A DNA stretch of 64,000 nt from Caldilineales bacterium (GCA_019695115.1 JAIBAP010000003.1:108746-172745), one strand, 5' to 3'; positions 33,143-42,774 are shown, counted from the stretch's first letter. Translations and numbers: made by a program. Notes: a model not told the origin generated them from the sequence alone.

Positions 33143-33333
33143 TCTACGCTTTGAACGTTCGCAGCGGCTCGCGTCTTACCCACTGTGCAAGGCCAACTTC
33201 TATGCGAATCCTTTGGGATGACAGGGTAAGGTCCTGCAGTCATGGGTTGTCTAGCAAACTTGTGCCTGCAGCGCGCTGCATCTGTTTTGACTCGCTTTAG
33301 GCGCCTGGCCATCGATGACTTGCGAGGTAACTT

Positions 33334-34134
33334 ATGATGAAACCTTCAGCCAAATCCACCAGCAACGCCAGACAGAGGGTAATCGCGGCGTCACGGCATG
33401 CGTGGCCTAAGCTGCTGGCTATGGTCATTTGGCTTATGCTGCTGGTCACATACTGGCAATACGTGCGTCTCAACGGCATCACGCCCCTGGAGTCGGTGCA
33501 GCGCCTGGTCACGTTCATGGGCAGCAGCGGCGCGGGGATGCTGGTCTATGTCCTGGTCTATATGCTGCGGCCGGTGTTGTTCTTCCCAGCCACGCTGTTG
33601 ACGCTGGCCGGCGGCTATCTCTATGGCCCCTTTTGGGGTGTGGCCGTCGTGGTCGTGGCCAGCAACCTGTCCTCCCTGGTGGCCTACACCATCGGCCGCT
33701 TTTTCGGGGCCGGCCTGCTGGACCAGTCGGCCGATAGCGGCGCCCTGCAGTCCTACGCCGACCGCATACGCCGCAATAGCTTCGAGACGGTGCTGATCAT
33801 GCGCTTCATCTTCCTGCCCTACGACCTGGTCAGCTACTTTGCCGGCTTTCTCCGCATCCGCTGGCAGGGTTTTCTGCTGGCGACAGCCCTGGGCAGCATT
33901 CCGGGCACCATCTCCTTTGTGCTGTTCGGTGCATCTATCGAAGGAACCTTCGGCGCCGAACTGCCGCGGCTGAACGGGTCGTCGCTGCTGGTGGGCGCCC
34001 TGATGCTCGCGGTGAGCCTGGGCCTGTCGCGTTGGTTCCGGCGCCGCGAGGCCAAACGCGCCGTCGCAAGGTCGGTAGTGACGACTTCAGTCGTCCCGGT
34101 TCGTAGTGACGACTTCAGTCGTCCCGGTTCGTAG
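33334..34134 (+). CDS. TVP38/TMEM64 (DedA-like) membrane protein
   Basis: A 266-residue inner-membrane protein of the VTT domain family. VLFFPATLLTLAGGYLYGPFWG is split across the family's signature, followed by YTIGRFFG and the MRFIFLPYDLVSYFAG segment. Family members may act as lipid scramblases or transporters. The last about 20 residues are encoded by a 28-bp DNA repeat, so the original stop was probably lost by repeat insertion. No close operon partner lies upstream. Confidence 0.87.
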   Translation: MMKPSAKSTSNARQRVIAASRHAWPKLLAMVIWLMLLVTYWQYVRLNGITPLESVQRLVTFMGSSGAGMLVYVLVYMLRPVLFFPATLLTLAGGYLYGPFWGVAVVVVASNLSSLVAYTIGRFFGAGLLDQSADSGALQSYADRIRRNSFETVLIMRFIFLPYDLVSYFAGFLRIRWQGFLLATALGSIPGTISFVLFGASIEGTFGAELPRLNGSSLLVGALMLAVSLGLSRWFRRREAKRAVARSVVTTSVVPVRSDDFSRPGS

Positions 34135-34172
34135 TGACGACTGAAGTCGTCAGCGACTGAAGTCGCTACTAC
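34075..34172. repeat. Tandem 28-bp palindromic repeats
   Basis: Two exact 28-base units (34075-34102 and 34103-34130) are followed by a related hairpin to 34172. Each unit contains the palindrome-like core GACGACTTCAGTCGTC. The first two units extend the reading frame of the TVP38-like gene. There are no unique spacers, so this is not a CRISPR array. Confidence 0.9.
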
Positions 34173-34193
34173 GAACATAGAAAGGTAGCATTC

Positions 34194-35483
34194 ATGTCAA
34201 GAAAACTGTTCTTCATCGTATTGGTGGGCATCTGGACCCTGGCGGCGTGCACGCCGGTGGCACCGCCGCCTACGCCGGTCTCTGCGCCCGTCAGCGCCGC
34301 GGCCGAGGCGCCTTTGGTGGTCGCCGCCCCGCCCGGCTTCGAGGGCAAAACGTGGGCTGACGTCGTCGCTGCGGCGCGCGGCCAGACCGTCAACTTCTAT
34401 ATGTGGGGCGGCAGCGACGTGATCAACGGCTGGGTGACCGGCTACGTGGCGCAGAACCTCAAGGAGCGCTTTGGCATCACGCTGGTCATGACCCCCGTGA
34501 GCGACGCGCCGGAGTTCATCAACAAGATCCTGGGCGAGAAGCAGGCCGGCCGCGACGCCGACGGCAGCGTTGACCTGATGTGGGTCAACGGCGAGAACTT
34601 CCGCACCTTGCGCCAGGGCAACCTGGTCTACGGCCCCTGGTCGCGTTTCCTGCCCAACAGCGCTTTCGTCAACTGGGAAGATGCCAGCGTGGCCAACGAC
34701 TTCGGCACGCCGGTGGAGGGCTACGAGTCGCCCTACGGCAAGGCGCAATTCGTGATGATCTACGACAGCGCCAGGCTCGCTGAGCCGCCCAAGACGGTGA
34801 ACGAGCTGCTGGCCTGGATCAAGGCCCATCCGGGCCAGTTCACCTACGCCGCGCCGCCCGACTTCACCGGCAGCGCGTTCGTGCGCCACGTCTGTTATGC
34901 GACGACGGGCGGCCACGTGCAGTTCATGGGCGACTTCGACCAGGCCCTCTTCGATGCCAGGTTTGGCGCCTGCTGGACGGCGCTGAACGAGATCGAGCCG
35001 GCGCTCTGGCGCGGAGGCCAGACCTACCCGGAGAACCGGGCGCGCATGATTGACCTGTTCGCCAACGGCGAGGCGGCGTTCGATATGGCCTACAACCCGG
35101 CCGAGGCCTCCAGCCTGATCGCGCAGGGCCGCTACCCCCAGACGGCGCGCACCTTCGTCTTCGAGGAGGGCACCATCGCCAACACGCACTACGTGGCGAT
35201 CCCCTACAACTCGCCGCACAAGGCCGCGGCCATGGTGGCGGCCGACTTCCTGCTCTCGCCGGAGGCGCAGCTCAGCAAGGCTGATCCCGCTGGCTGGGGC
35301 GATCTGCCGGCGCTCGACCCGGCCCTGCTGCCCGCGGATTGGCAGGCGAAGTTCAGCGACCTGCCGCGCGGCCCGGCCACCCTGTCCGCCGCCGTGCTGG
35401 CCGCCCACCGTCTGCCGGAACTTCCGGCCGCGTGGATCACCGCCATCGAGCAGGGTTGGGAAGCCAATGTACTCAAACGGTAG
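34194..35483 (+). CDS. ABC transporter substrate-binding lipoprotein, YnjB-like
   Basis: A 429-residue solute-binding lipoprotein: MSRKLFFIVLVGIWTLAAC is the signal with lipobox Cys, then a Pro/Ala-rich linker. FYMWGGSDVINGWV, MWVNGENFRTL and YGKAQFVMIYDSA fit the YnjB/thiamine-spermidine-like group whose ligand is not established. It is the first gene of a five-component operon; the permease start overlaps its end by 17 bases. Confidence 0.88.
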   Translation: MSRKLFFIVLVGIWTLAACTPVAPPPTPVSAPVSAAAEAPLVVAAPPGFEGKTWADVVAAARGQTVNFYMWGGSDVINGWVTGYVAQNLKERFGITLVMTPVSDAPEFINKILGEKQAGRDADGSVDLMWVNGENFRTLRQGNLVYGPWSRFLPNSAFVNWEDASVANDFGTPVEGYESPYGKAQFVMIYDSARLAEPPKTVNELLAWIKAHPGQFTYAAPPDFTGSAFVRHVCYATTGGHVQFMGDFDQALFDARFGACWTALNEIEPALWRGGQTYPENRARMIDLFANGEAAFDMAYNPAEASSLIAQGRYPQTARTFVFEEGTIANTHYVAIPYNSPHKAAAMVAADFLLSPEAQLSKADPAGWGDLPALDPALLPADWQAKFSDLPRGPATLSAAVLAAHRLPELPAAWITAIEQGWEANVLKR

Positions 35484-36378
35484 CGTGGGCGCCAGGCAGG
35501 TTCGGAGGCGCCTGTCACCTGAGGCAGTCGCGCGAGGTCGCCTGCTGCTGGCGCTGGCGCCAGCCCTGGCGGTGGTGGTCTTCCTCTTCCTGGGGGGCTG
35601 GGGCTTGGGTCTGGCGGGGAGCCTGGGTTACCAGCCCTGGCTGGACCAGACCCAGCTCTCGCTGGCTGCCTACACCAACCTGCTGGGCCGCAGCGACTTC
35701 CTGGCCTCGCTCGGCCTGACGCTCTGGATCGCGTCGGTCTCGACCGCGCTCTCCAGCGTGCTGGCGCTCGCCGGCGCCCTGTTCCTGCGCCGGTTGGTCT
35801 GGGGCCGGCGCTGGGCGACCTTTGCCTTCCAGCTCAATCTGCCGATCCCGCACAGCGTCGGCGCCATCGCCATGCTGCTGCTGCTGGGCCAGAGCGGCTT
35901 CCTGGCGCGGCTCGGCCGGCTGGCGGGCCTGATCGAGACGCCGGCCGATTTCCCGGCGCTGATCTTCGACCCGCTGGCCCTGGGCGTCATCCTGGAGTAC
36001 TCGTGGAAGGCCACGACCTTCATCGGCGTCAACGTGCTGGCAGCCCTGCTCGCCCTCGGCGAGGACTACGAGGCGACGGCCCGCACGCTGGGCGCCGGCG
36101 CGTGGCAGCGGTTGCGCCGCGTCGTCCTGCCGCTGGTCAGCCCGTCGCTGGCCGCGGCGGCTGTGCTGTCCTTCGCGTTCGCGTTCGGCGCGTTCGAGGC
36201 GCCCTTCCTGCTGGGCCAGCGTTACCCGTCGGCCCTGCCGGTGCTGGCCTATCGCAGCTATGTGGACGTGGATCTGAATGCCCGCCCGGAGGCCATGGCC
36301 ATCAGTATGGTGATCACGGCGGTCACTACGCTGGCCGTGCTGCTCTACATGCGCTTCGCGCGCCGCCGCGCCGTCTGA
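35467..36378 (+). CDS. ABC transporter permease, first subunit of Ynj-like system
   Basis: A 303-residue membrane protein with about six helices and the EAA-type loop EDYEATARTLGAGAWQRLRR before PLVSPSLAAA. It resembles half of YnjC-type double permeases, which here are split in two genes. The ATG at 35467 overlaps the binding-protein gene; a GTG at 35488 is a possible alternative start. Confidence 0.85.
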   Translation: MYSNGSVGARQVRRRLSPEAVARGRLLLALAPALAVVVFLFLGGWGLGLAGSLGYQPWLDQTQLSLAAYTNLLGRSDFLASLGLTLWIASVSTALSSVLALAGALFLRRLVWGRRWATFAFQLNLPIPHSVGAIAMLLLLGQSGFLARLGRLAGLIETPADFPALIFDPLALGVILEYSWKATTFIGVNVLAALLALGEDYEATARTLGAGAWQRLRRVVLPLVSPSLAAAAVLSFAFAFGAFEAPFLLGQRYPSALPVLAYRSYVDVDLNARPEAMAISMVITAVTTLAVLLYMRFARRRAV

Positions 36379-36389
36379 GGGGCCTCACC

Positions 36390-36977
36390 ATGCGCACGCT
36401 CTCGCATCTTCTCATCACCGCAGGCCTGGCCGACCGGCTGCAACAGCGCCGCATCACCGTCCACCTGAAGGCGTTTCTGATCGGCTCGGTGCTGCCCGAT
36501 CTGCCGCTGGCGCTGCTGACCGTGGGCTATCTCGTCGCCCATGCCGGCCCTTTGTGGCGTGATCGTGCGCTGATGAGCGAATTCGGTCCGTTGATGGATC
36601 GCTACCATGCGCTCTTTTTCAGCGACCCGTGGTGGATCCTCAGCCACAACCTGTTCCATGCGCCGTTCGTGATCGCCGCGCTGTTCCTGCTTGGCCTCGT
36701 CGCCGAGCGCCGCGGGCTGCGCTGGGCGTCGGCGCTGCGTTGGCTGGCCGTGGGCCTGGCCTTGCACAGCGCCATTGACATCCTGACGCACCACGACGAT
36801 GGGCCGCTGCTTTTCTTCCCCTTCGACTGGCGCACCCGCTTCTACAGCCCGGTCAGCTATTGGGATCCCGCGCGCTTTGGCCGCGCTTTCACGGTCTTCG
36901 AGTACGGGCTGAACGTGCTGTTGGTCGCCTACTTCGCCTTGAAAGGAGCGCACGTATGGCGCGCCCGGAGAAAGTGA
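36390..36977 (+). CDS. Membrane protein, YdjM/DUF457-like putative metal-dependent hydrolase
   Basis: A 195-residue membrane protein with about four to five helices. GSVLPDLP, ILSHNLFHAPF and HSAIDILTHHDDGP place conserved Asp and His near the membrane surface, as in the YdjM/DUF457 family. The function is unknown. It lies inside the ABC operon: 11 bases after the first permease, with the second permease starting within its last 22 bases, so it is translationally coupled and likely part of the system. Confidence 0.72.
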   Translation: MRTLSHLLITAGLADRLQQRRITVHLKAFLIGSVLPDLPLALLTVGYLVAHAGPLWRDRALMSEFGPLMDRYHALFFSDPWWILSHNLFHAPFVIAALFLLGLVAERRGLRWASALRWLAVGLALHSAIDILTHHDDGPLLFFPFDWRTRFYSPVSYWDPARFGRAFTVFEYGLNVLLVAYFALKGAHVWRARRK

Positions 36978-37768
36978 TGCGACTCGCGGAGCGGGCCGGC
37001 GTCAGCGGCCTGACGGTCGCGCTGCTGCTGCCGTTGCTTCCGCTCACGATCTGGGCGTTCAGCCAGCGCTGGCTCTACCCGGCCGTGCTGCCCACCGAGT
37101 GGGGGCTGCGCGCCTGGCGCTACCTGCTCGACCCGAACACGCGCGTCCTCGCCGCGTTCGCCAACAGCCTGAGCGTGGCGCTGGCCGTGACAGGCCTTGC
37201 CGTTCTCATTGCCCTGCCGGCCGCGCGCGTCCTGGGCCTGGCGCGTTTCCGCGGCAAAGCGCTGGTCGAGTTCCTGATCCTGGCCCCCACGGTCGTGCCG
37301 GCCTTCGCCGCCGCCATGGGCATCCAGGTGCTCTTCATCCGTTACGGCCTGGCCGACACGCGGCTCGGCGTGATCCTGGCGCACCTGATCCCAGTGCTGC
37401 CCTACGCCGTCCTGATCCTGGCCGGCATCTTCGCCAATTACGACGTGGACTACGAACAGCAGGCCCGCGTGCTGGGCGCCGGGGCCTGGCCCATCTTTTG
37501 GCGGGTCACGCTGCCGGCTATTCGGCCCGGGCTCATCGTCGCGGCCCTGTTCGCCTTCCTGATCTCGTGGAGCCAATACCTGCTGACGCTGCTGATCGGC
37601 GGCGGACAGGTCATCACCTTGCCGGTGCTGCTGCTGGCGTTCGCCAACAGCGGCGACTACGCCATCACCGCCGCGCTGAGCCTGGTCTTCGTGGCGCCGG
37701 CGCTGCTGGCGCTCGTGTTCAGCGCCCGCCACTTGGCCGGCGGGCAGGCCGCGTTGCGCGGGGTATAG
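36956..37768 (+). CDS. ABC transporter permease, second subunit of Ynj-like system
   Basis: A 270-residue permease with about six helices. The EAA loop is VDYEQQARVLGAGAWPIFWRV. The ATG at 36956 (MARPEKVMRLAER) is chosen since AAGGAG precedes it. It pairs with the subunit encoded at 35467-36378. The gene starts inside the end of the YdjM-like gene and is followed 7 bases later by the ATPase gene. Confidence 0.87.
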   Translation: MARPEKVMRLAERAGVSGLTVALLLPLLPLTIWAFSQRWLYPAVLPTEWGLRAWRYLLDPNTRVLAAFANSLSVALAVTGLAVLIALPAARVLGLARFRGKALVEFLILAPTVVPAFAAAMGIQVLFIRYGLADTRLGVILAHLIPVLPYAVLILAGIFANYDVDYEQQARVLGAGAWPIFWRVTLPAIRPGLIVAALFAFLISWSQYLLTLLIGGGQVITLPVLLLAFANSGDYAITAALSLVFVAPALLALVFSARHLAGGQAALRGV

Positions 37769-37775
37769 GTTCACC

Positions 37776-39014
37776 ATGAACACAACGCTGATCAATCGCA
37801 TCGTCACAGGCGCCGGCGTGCGCTGGGGCCGGGAAACGACCGGCGTCCTGACCAACGGCGGCCAGGCCGCGGGCTACGGCACGACGCACGTGCTTCTGGC
37901 CGGGCTGAGCAAGCAGTACGGCGACAGCCACGCCGTGCGCGATCTCAACCTTGACCTGCCGGCTGGCAAGATCACCGCGCTGCTGGGGCCTTCCGGCTGC
38001 GGCAAGACCACGACGCTCAAGATGATCGCCGGGCTGATTCCGCCGACGGCCGGCGACATCGCCTTCGACGGCGCATCGGTGGCCCATGTCCCAGCCGAGC
38101 GTCGCGGAGCGGTGATGGTTTTCCAGAACCACCTGCTCTTCCCGCATCTGAGCGTGGCCGAGAACGTGGCCTTTGGATTGCAGTTGCGCGGCGAAGATCG
38201 CAGCACGATCCGCCGTAAAGTGCGCGACATGCTGGCCCGGGTGCGACTGGACGGCCTGGGGGATCGGCAGCCGCGGCAGCTCTCCGGCGGCCAGGCGCAG
38301 CGGGTGACGTTGGCCCGCGCCCTGGTGGTGGAACCGCGCGTGCTGCTGCTGGACGAGCCGCTCTCCAACCTGGATGCACACCTGCGCGACGAAATGCGGG
38401 AGTTGATCCTCGACTTGCAGCGTGGGAGCGGCATCACGACCGTCTTCGTGACCCACGACCAGGAGGAGGCGGCGCTGCTGGCCGACCGCGTTGTCCTGCT
38501 GCTCGACGGCGTGTTGCAGCAGGTGGGCGAGCCACGGGCGTTTTACGAGCGGCCGGCCAGCGCGGCCGTGGCGCGCTTCTTCGGCGGGGTCAACTTCCTG
38601 CCGGGCGTGCGCGCCGGCTCGACGGTGCACACACCGCTGGGCGCCTTTCGCCTGGCCGCGGCCAACCAGCCGGACGGCCCGGTCACGCTGACCATCCGGC
38701 CAGAGAACGTGCGGCTATGCTGTAGCAACGAAGCGCCGAGCGAGAACAGCATCGCCGGGGTCGTCAGCCGGCGCGCCTACGCCGGCGCTTACACCCGGCT
38801 CAAGGTCGAGACCAGGGGCCAACGATTCGAGGTCGTCACGGACGCGGCGGAGGGCGGCCGCTTTGAGGAAGGCGATCCGGTGCGCCTGCACTTCCTCCCA
38901 GAGCGGCTGTGGCTGCTGCCGGCAGAGCCAAACCACACCGCGGGAGAGTGGCACACGAAGGGTAAGGCCGGCCTTCCGTGCTGCGCCCAAGCATCAAATT
39001 TCAATACGGAGTAG
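37776..39014 (+). CDS. ABC transporter ATPase, PotA/CysA-like with TOBE domain
   Basis: A 412-residue ATPase. Walker A GPSGCGKTT, signature LSGGQAQRV and Walker B LLLDEPLSNLD are intact, with the H-loop in VFVTHDQEEA. The C-terminal about 130 residues form a TOBE domain (LTIRPENVRL). An unusual 35-residue N-terminal extension precedes the ATPase core. It energises the permease pair just upstream. Confidence 0.92.
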   Translation: MNTTLINRIVTGAGVRWGRETTGVLTNGGQAAGYGTTHVLLAGLSKQYGDSHAVRDLNLDLPAGKITALLGPSGCGKTTTLKMIAGLIPPTAGDIAFDGASVAHVPAERRGAVMVFQNHLLFPHLSVAENVAFGLQLRGEDRSTIRRKVRDMLARVRLDGLGDRQPRQLSGGQAQRVTLARALVVEPRVLLLDEPLSNLDAHLRDEMRELILDLQRGSGITTVFVTHDQEEAALLADRVVLLLDGVLQQVGEPRAFYERPASAAVARFFGGVNFLPGVRAGSTVHTPLGAFRLAAANQPDGPVTLTIRPENVRLCCSNEAPSENSIAGVVSRRAYAGAYTRLKVETRGQRFEVVTDAAEGGRFEEGDPVRLHFLPERLWLLPAEPNHTAGEWHTKGKAGLPCCAQASNFNTE

Positions 39015-39017
39015 CTC

Positions 39018-39758
39018 ATGAATATGCCGTTCTTGACCGAGGCCGTGCCTTGGCTGACCACTGAACAGATGATCGAAGTCGACCGCGCCATGATGGAGGA
39101 CGGCCGCATTGATCTGGCGCGCATGATGGAGAACGCCGGCCGCAACCTGGCGCACCTGGCGCGGGCGCGCTTCCTGGGCGGCGACCCGCGCGGCAAGCGC
39201 GTGGTCGTACTGGCGGGGACCGGCGGCAACGGCGGCGGCGCGTTGGTGGCCGCCCGGCGGCTGCACAACTACGGCGCCCAGGTGCAGGTCTTCGTCACTC
39301 GGCCGGACGCCGACTTCGCCCGCGTGCCCGGCGAGCAACTGGACATCCTGCGGCGCATGGGCTTGCCGATTGGCCGGGCAGAAGACATCACTCGAGCCGG
39401 GCAGCCCGACCTGGTGCTCGACGGCGTCATCGGCTACAGCCTGCGGGGCGCGCCGCGCGGCGCCGCCGCCGATCTGATCCGCTGGGCCAACGCGGCCGGC
39501 GCGCCGATCCTGGCCCTGGATGCGCCCTCCGGTGTGGACGCGACCACCGGCGCCGTCTTCGAGCCGGCCATGCGGGCCACGGCCACCATGACCCTGGCCC
39601 TGCCCAAAGCGGGGCTACGTGCGCCCGGCGTGGCCGCGCAGGTGGGCGAGCTCTACCTGGCCGACATCAGCGTGCCGCCGGGACTCTATGCCGGGCCGGC
39701 GTTGAACCTGACCGTTGGGCCGATTTTTGCGACCAGCGATATCGTGCGCTTGCTGTGA
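39018..39758 (+). CDS. nnrE: NAD(P)H-hydrate epimerase (YjeF N-terminal domain)
   Basis: A 246-residue YjeF_N protein that interconverts the S and R forms of hydrated NAD(P)H. LAGTGGNGGGALVAAR, LVLDGVIGYSLRG and LALDAPSGVDATTG are family signatures. The C-terminal dehydratase domain of bifunctional Nnr is absent, so it should only epimerise. It starts 3 bases after the ABC ATPase stop, an odd operon partner for a housekeeping repair enzyme. Confidence 0.9.
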   Translation: MNMPFLTEAVPWLTTEQMIEVDRAMMEDGRIDLARMMENAGRNLAHLARARFLGGDPRGKRVVVLAGTGGNGGGALVAARRLHNYGAQVQVFVTRPDADFARVPGEQLDILRRMGLPIGRAEDITRAGQPDLVLDGVIGYSLRGAPRGAAADLIRWANAAGAPILALDAPSGVDATTGAVFEPAMRATATMTLALPKAGLRAPGVAAQVGELYLADISVPPGLYAGPALNLTVGPIFATSDIVRLL

Positions 39759-39770
39759 AATCCATATGAT

Positions 39771-39829
39771 CTCACACAAAGCCGCTAAGTCGCAAAGCTT
39801 TTCTGGTTTTCTTGGCGCCTTTGCGTGAG
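39771..39829. repeat. Intergenic imperfect hairpin
   Basis: CTCACACAAAGCCGCTAAG and CTTGGCGCCTTTGCGTGAG are imperfect inverted arms (about four mismatches) around an A/T-rich centre. It may terminate nnrE or be a dispersed palindrome. Confidence 0.6.
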
Positions 39830-39886
39830 CTAATCTCTGGGCAATGTGAACTCTTGCCGGGAGAGCTGTGAGGGAGGAGAAGCAAT

Positions 39887-40336
39887 GATCAACCCGAACT
39901 GGACTATCGGCCGGCCGAGTCGAACTCCGGCCTGTTCGGCGGCAACTCCAACTGGCGCGGGCCGATCTGGTTCCCGCTGAACTACCTGATGATCGAGGCG
40001 CTGCGCAAGCACGGCCACCACTACGGCGACGCGTTCATGGTCGAGCTGCCGGCCGGCTCAGGTCAACAGGTGACGCTGGACGCGGCCGCCGACGAGTTGT
40101 GCCGCCGCCTGGCGCATATTTTCCTGCGGGATGAGGCCACCGGCGGCCGGCGGCCAGTCTTCGGCGACGAGTCGCTTTTCCAGAATGATCCGCATTGGCG
40201 GGATTATGTGCCCTTCTACGAGTATTTTCACGGCGACACCGGCGCCGGCGTCGGCGCCAGCCACCAGACCGGCTGGACGGCGTTGGCGGCGAAGCTGATG
40301 CAGGACACAGCAGGATCTCATACACCGAATGAATGA
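39887..40336 (+). pseudogene. C-terminal fragment of a GH63-like glucosidase
   Basis: About 149 residues match the end of a roughly 900-residue MGH1/GH63-like glucosidase: [33 protein letters not shown], then [17 protein letters not shown] and GASHQTGWT. Everything before [11 protein letters not shown] is missing. Just upstream, GGAGGAGAAGCA plus ATG forms a good start in a different frame, suggesting two unrelated pieces were joined near 39887. The stop overlaps the next gene by 8 bases, so the flavoprotein may use this fragment's old downstream position. Confidence 0.82.
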
Positions 40337-42056
40337 TATGGAAACAGAAAAGGTCAGGTACGACATTGCCATCATCGGCAGCGGCATCGGCGGCTCGACC
40401 CTGGCCGCGGTGCTGGCCCGGCAGGGCTTGCGCGTGATCGTCTTCGAGGCCGGCGCGCATCCCAAGTTCGCCATCGGCGAGTCCATGATCCTGGAGACCT
40501 CAGAAATCATGCGCGCCCTGGCCGAGTTCTACGACGTGCCGGAGCTGGCCTACTACAGCTCGGAGAACTACTTCAACTACATCGGCACCCAACACGGCGT
40601 CAAACGCCACTTCAGCTTCCTGTACCACACGCCGGGCCAGCCGCAAGACGTGCGCCAGAGCTTGCAGGCGGTGATCCCGAAGCAGCCCTACGGCCACGAG
40701 ATCCACATCTACCGGCAGGATTCGGACTCACTGCTCACGTCCATCGCCATTTCCTACGGCGCCACGGTGTTGCAGAGCACGCCCGTCAAGGACATCGTGA
40801 TGCAGCAGGACGGCGTGGAGGTGGTGACGGACAAGGATCAGGTCTACCGGGCTGCGTACCTGGTGGACGCGTCCGGCATGCGCTCGCTGTTGGCCAACAA
40901 GCTGGGCTGGCGGCATCGCGATCTGCAGGCGCACACGCGCACCATCTTCACCCACATGGTGGATGTGCCGTGCTACAACAACGTCGGTGGATCGCGGGAA
41001 GCCTATGGCCATCCCTACCGACTGTCCGAGGGCACGCTGCACCATGTCTTCCGCGGCGGCTGGCTGTGGGTGATCCCGTTCAACAACCACCCCCGTGCTA
41101 CCAACCCACTGTGCAGCGTCGGCCTGCAGCTCGACCCGCGCCTCTATCCCGTGCGCGCCGAACTGACCCCCGAGCAGGAATTCTACGAATTCATCAGCCA
41201 GTTCCCCGACATCCAGCGCCAGTTCGCCGGCGCGCGCGCCGTGCGCGCCTGGACGCGCACCGACCGGCTGCAATACTCGGCGCAGCACGTCGTCGGCGAC
41301 CGCTTCGCCCTGTTGGCGCATGCGGTCGGCTTCATTGATCCGCTCTACTCCAAAGGGCTGTACGTCACGCACATGAGCGTGATGCTGCTGGCCGACCTGA
41401 TCCTGAAGGCGTATGCCAGCGGCGATTACTCGGCCGCCGCCTTCAGGCCGTTGGAAGAGCTGACCCTGCGCTACATGGCCATGCACGACCAACTGGTGGC
41501 CGGCTCGTTCAAGTCGTGGAGTCACCCGAAGCTGTGGGAGGTCTATGCGGTGCTGTGGCTGCTGGGCGCCTATCTGGAATACCTGAAGCTGACGGTGACG
41601 CGCCTGCGCGCCAAAGATCGCGCCGATTACCTGGCGCAACTGAGCGGCCTAAGCCTGGCTGGCGGCGGCTTCGACGAGTTCTTCACCCTGCAAGCGCAGA
41701 TTGACGCCCTCATCGAACGGGTGAACCCGGATGACGAGGCCGACGTGGCGCGCACCGCCGCCCAAATCCGCGCGTTGTTCGGCGGTTTCAAGTGGCTGTC
41801 GTCCGCCTTTCGCGACCTGCTGGCCGGCAAGAATCACCTGCCCAACAACAAGCTGCGGGTGAACCTGCTGAACCGCAGCGACGGCTTCCTGGGCGACGGC
41901 GCTTACAACGCGCACTTCTTCGGTGGCGTCTCGCTGGCCGGCCTGCTGGTGAAAGCCGTGCGCGAGCAGGCCCGCTACTCCGTCCCCGCGCTGAACTGGC
42001 AGCGGCGCCGCCGCGCGCGCCTGGCGTCGCAGACAGCGCAGGCCAAAAGCCGATAA
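40329..42056 (+). CDS. FAD-dependent oxidoreductase, halogenase-like
   Basis: A 575-residue flavoprotein monooxygenase-like enzyme. [19 protein letters not shown] binds FAD, FAIGES follows, and GGWLWVIPF matches the GWxWxIP motif of flavin-dependent halogenases; [15 protein letters not shown] resembles their second FAD contact. The long C-terminal helical part (from about residue 380) is less typical. It could halogenate or hydroxylate an aromatic or lipid-linked substrate. Starts at 40329 or 40338 are both possible. Confidence 0.75.
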   Translation: MNDMETEKVRYDIAIIGSGIGGSTLAAVLARQGLRVIVFEAGAHPKFAIGESMILETSEIMRALAEFYDVPELAYYSSENYFNYIGTQHGVKRHFSFLYHTPGQPQDVRQSLQAVIPKQPYGHEIHIYRQDSDSLLTSIAISYGATVLQSTPVKDIVMQQDGVEVVTDKDQVYRAAYLVDASGMRSLLANKLGWRHRDLQAHTRTIFTHMVDVPCYNNVGGSREAYGHPYRLSEGTLHHVFRGGWLWVIPFNNHPRATNPLCSVGLQLDPRLYPVRAELTPEQEFYEFISQFPDIQRQFAGARAVRAWTRTDRLQYSAQHVVGDRFALLAHAVGFIDPLYSKGLYVTHMSVMLLADLILKAYASGDYSAAAFRPLEELTLRYMAMHDQLVAGSFKSWSHPKLWEVYAVLWLLGAYLEYLKLTVTRLRAKDRADYLAQLSGLSLAGGGFDEFFTLQAQIDALIERVNPDDEADVARTAAQIRALFGGFKWLSSAFRDLLAGKNHLPNNKLRVNLLNRSDGFLGDGAYNAHFFGGVSLAGLLVKAVREQARYSVPALNWQRRRRARLASQTAQAKSR

Positions 42057-42078
42057 GTTTGGAGAGACGTTCCTTCGC

Positions 42079-42774
42079 TCACACAGGGGCCTCCTCCATT
42101 GCGCTCTCTACCACGGCCCGCACAACGAATTCCCCTGCGGGCCGCTTTGCCTGAGGAATCTGAGGCGTGAACAGGTGACGTCGCGCCCACCAGAGCCGCT
42201 GGCATACTCCCATCATTACCAGGGCGGCCATGGTCGGGAATAGCCAACGGAGCGCGCCGGGCCAGATCAAGAAGGCGCTGTAGAACAGGATCGTCTCCGT
42301 GCCGCCCACCAGGCCGGCCGGCATCGTCACCGTGGTCAGCTCGCCGCGGGCGCTGGCCCCGGCGCGGCGTTTCTCCAGGATCGCCGACAGGTACATCCAC
42401 GACGCCGCGTTGACGTAGAAGCTGCCCAGCAGGAGCGCCAGGCTGACGCCCAGCCCGGCCGTGGCGCGACCCAGAAACAACCCAATCGGCAGCGCGGCGT
42501 ATACGATGAAGTCGGTAACAATGTCCAGGTAGCCGCCGAAGTCGGTCCGTTGGTCGGTTGCCCGCGCCAGCATGCCGTCCAGACCATCCAGGATGCGGTT
42601 GAGCAGCCACAGGGCCAACGCCAGGGCGACCATTTGCCTGGTCGCCAGCGCGGCGGCGCTCAAGCCGATGACCAGCGCCAGCAGCGTAACGGCATTGGGC
42701 GACACCCCGCCCAGTGCTAACGCGCCAGGCCTCAAGATCTGGTCTTTGTAACCACGCAGGGTGTGATCCAACAT
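42079..42774 (-). CDS. CDP-alcohol phosphatidyltransferase
   Basis: A 231-residue integral membrane enzyme with about six helices. LDGLDGMLARATDQRTDFGG and then YLDIVTD give the D-G-x2-A-R-x8-G-x3-D-x3-D motif of the CDP-OH-P family, which transfers a phosphatidyl group from CDP-diacylglycerol to an alcohol. The acceptor cannot be told from sequence. It is the last of four minus-strand genes beginning with the ribD-like gene and is convergent with the halogenase-like gene. Confidence 0.9.
   Translation of the reverse strand: MLDHTLRGYKDQILRPGALALGGVSPNAVTLLALVIGLSAAALATRQMVALALALWLLNRILDGLDGMLARATDQRTDFGGYLDIVTDFIVYAALPIGLFLGRATAGLGVSLALLLGSFYVNAASWMYLSAILEKRRAGASARGELTTVTMPAGLVGGTETILFYSAFLIWPGALRWLFPTMAALVMMGVCQRLWWARRHLFTPQIPQAKRPAGEFVVRAVVESAMEEAPV

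Noticed and set aside
34075..34172. Possible CRISPR array
   Set aside because: The repeats are directly adjacent with no spacers, and no cas gene lies nearby.
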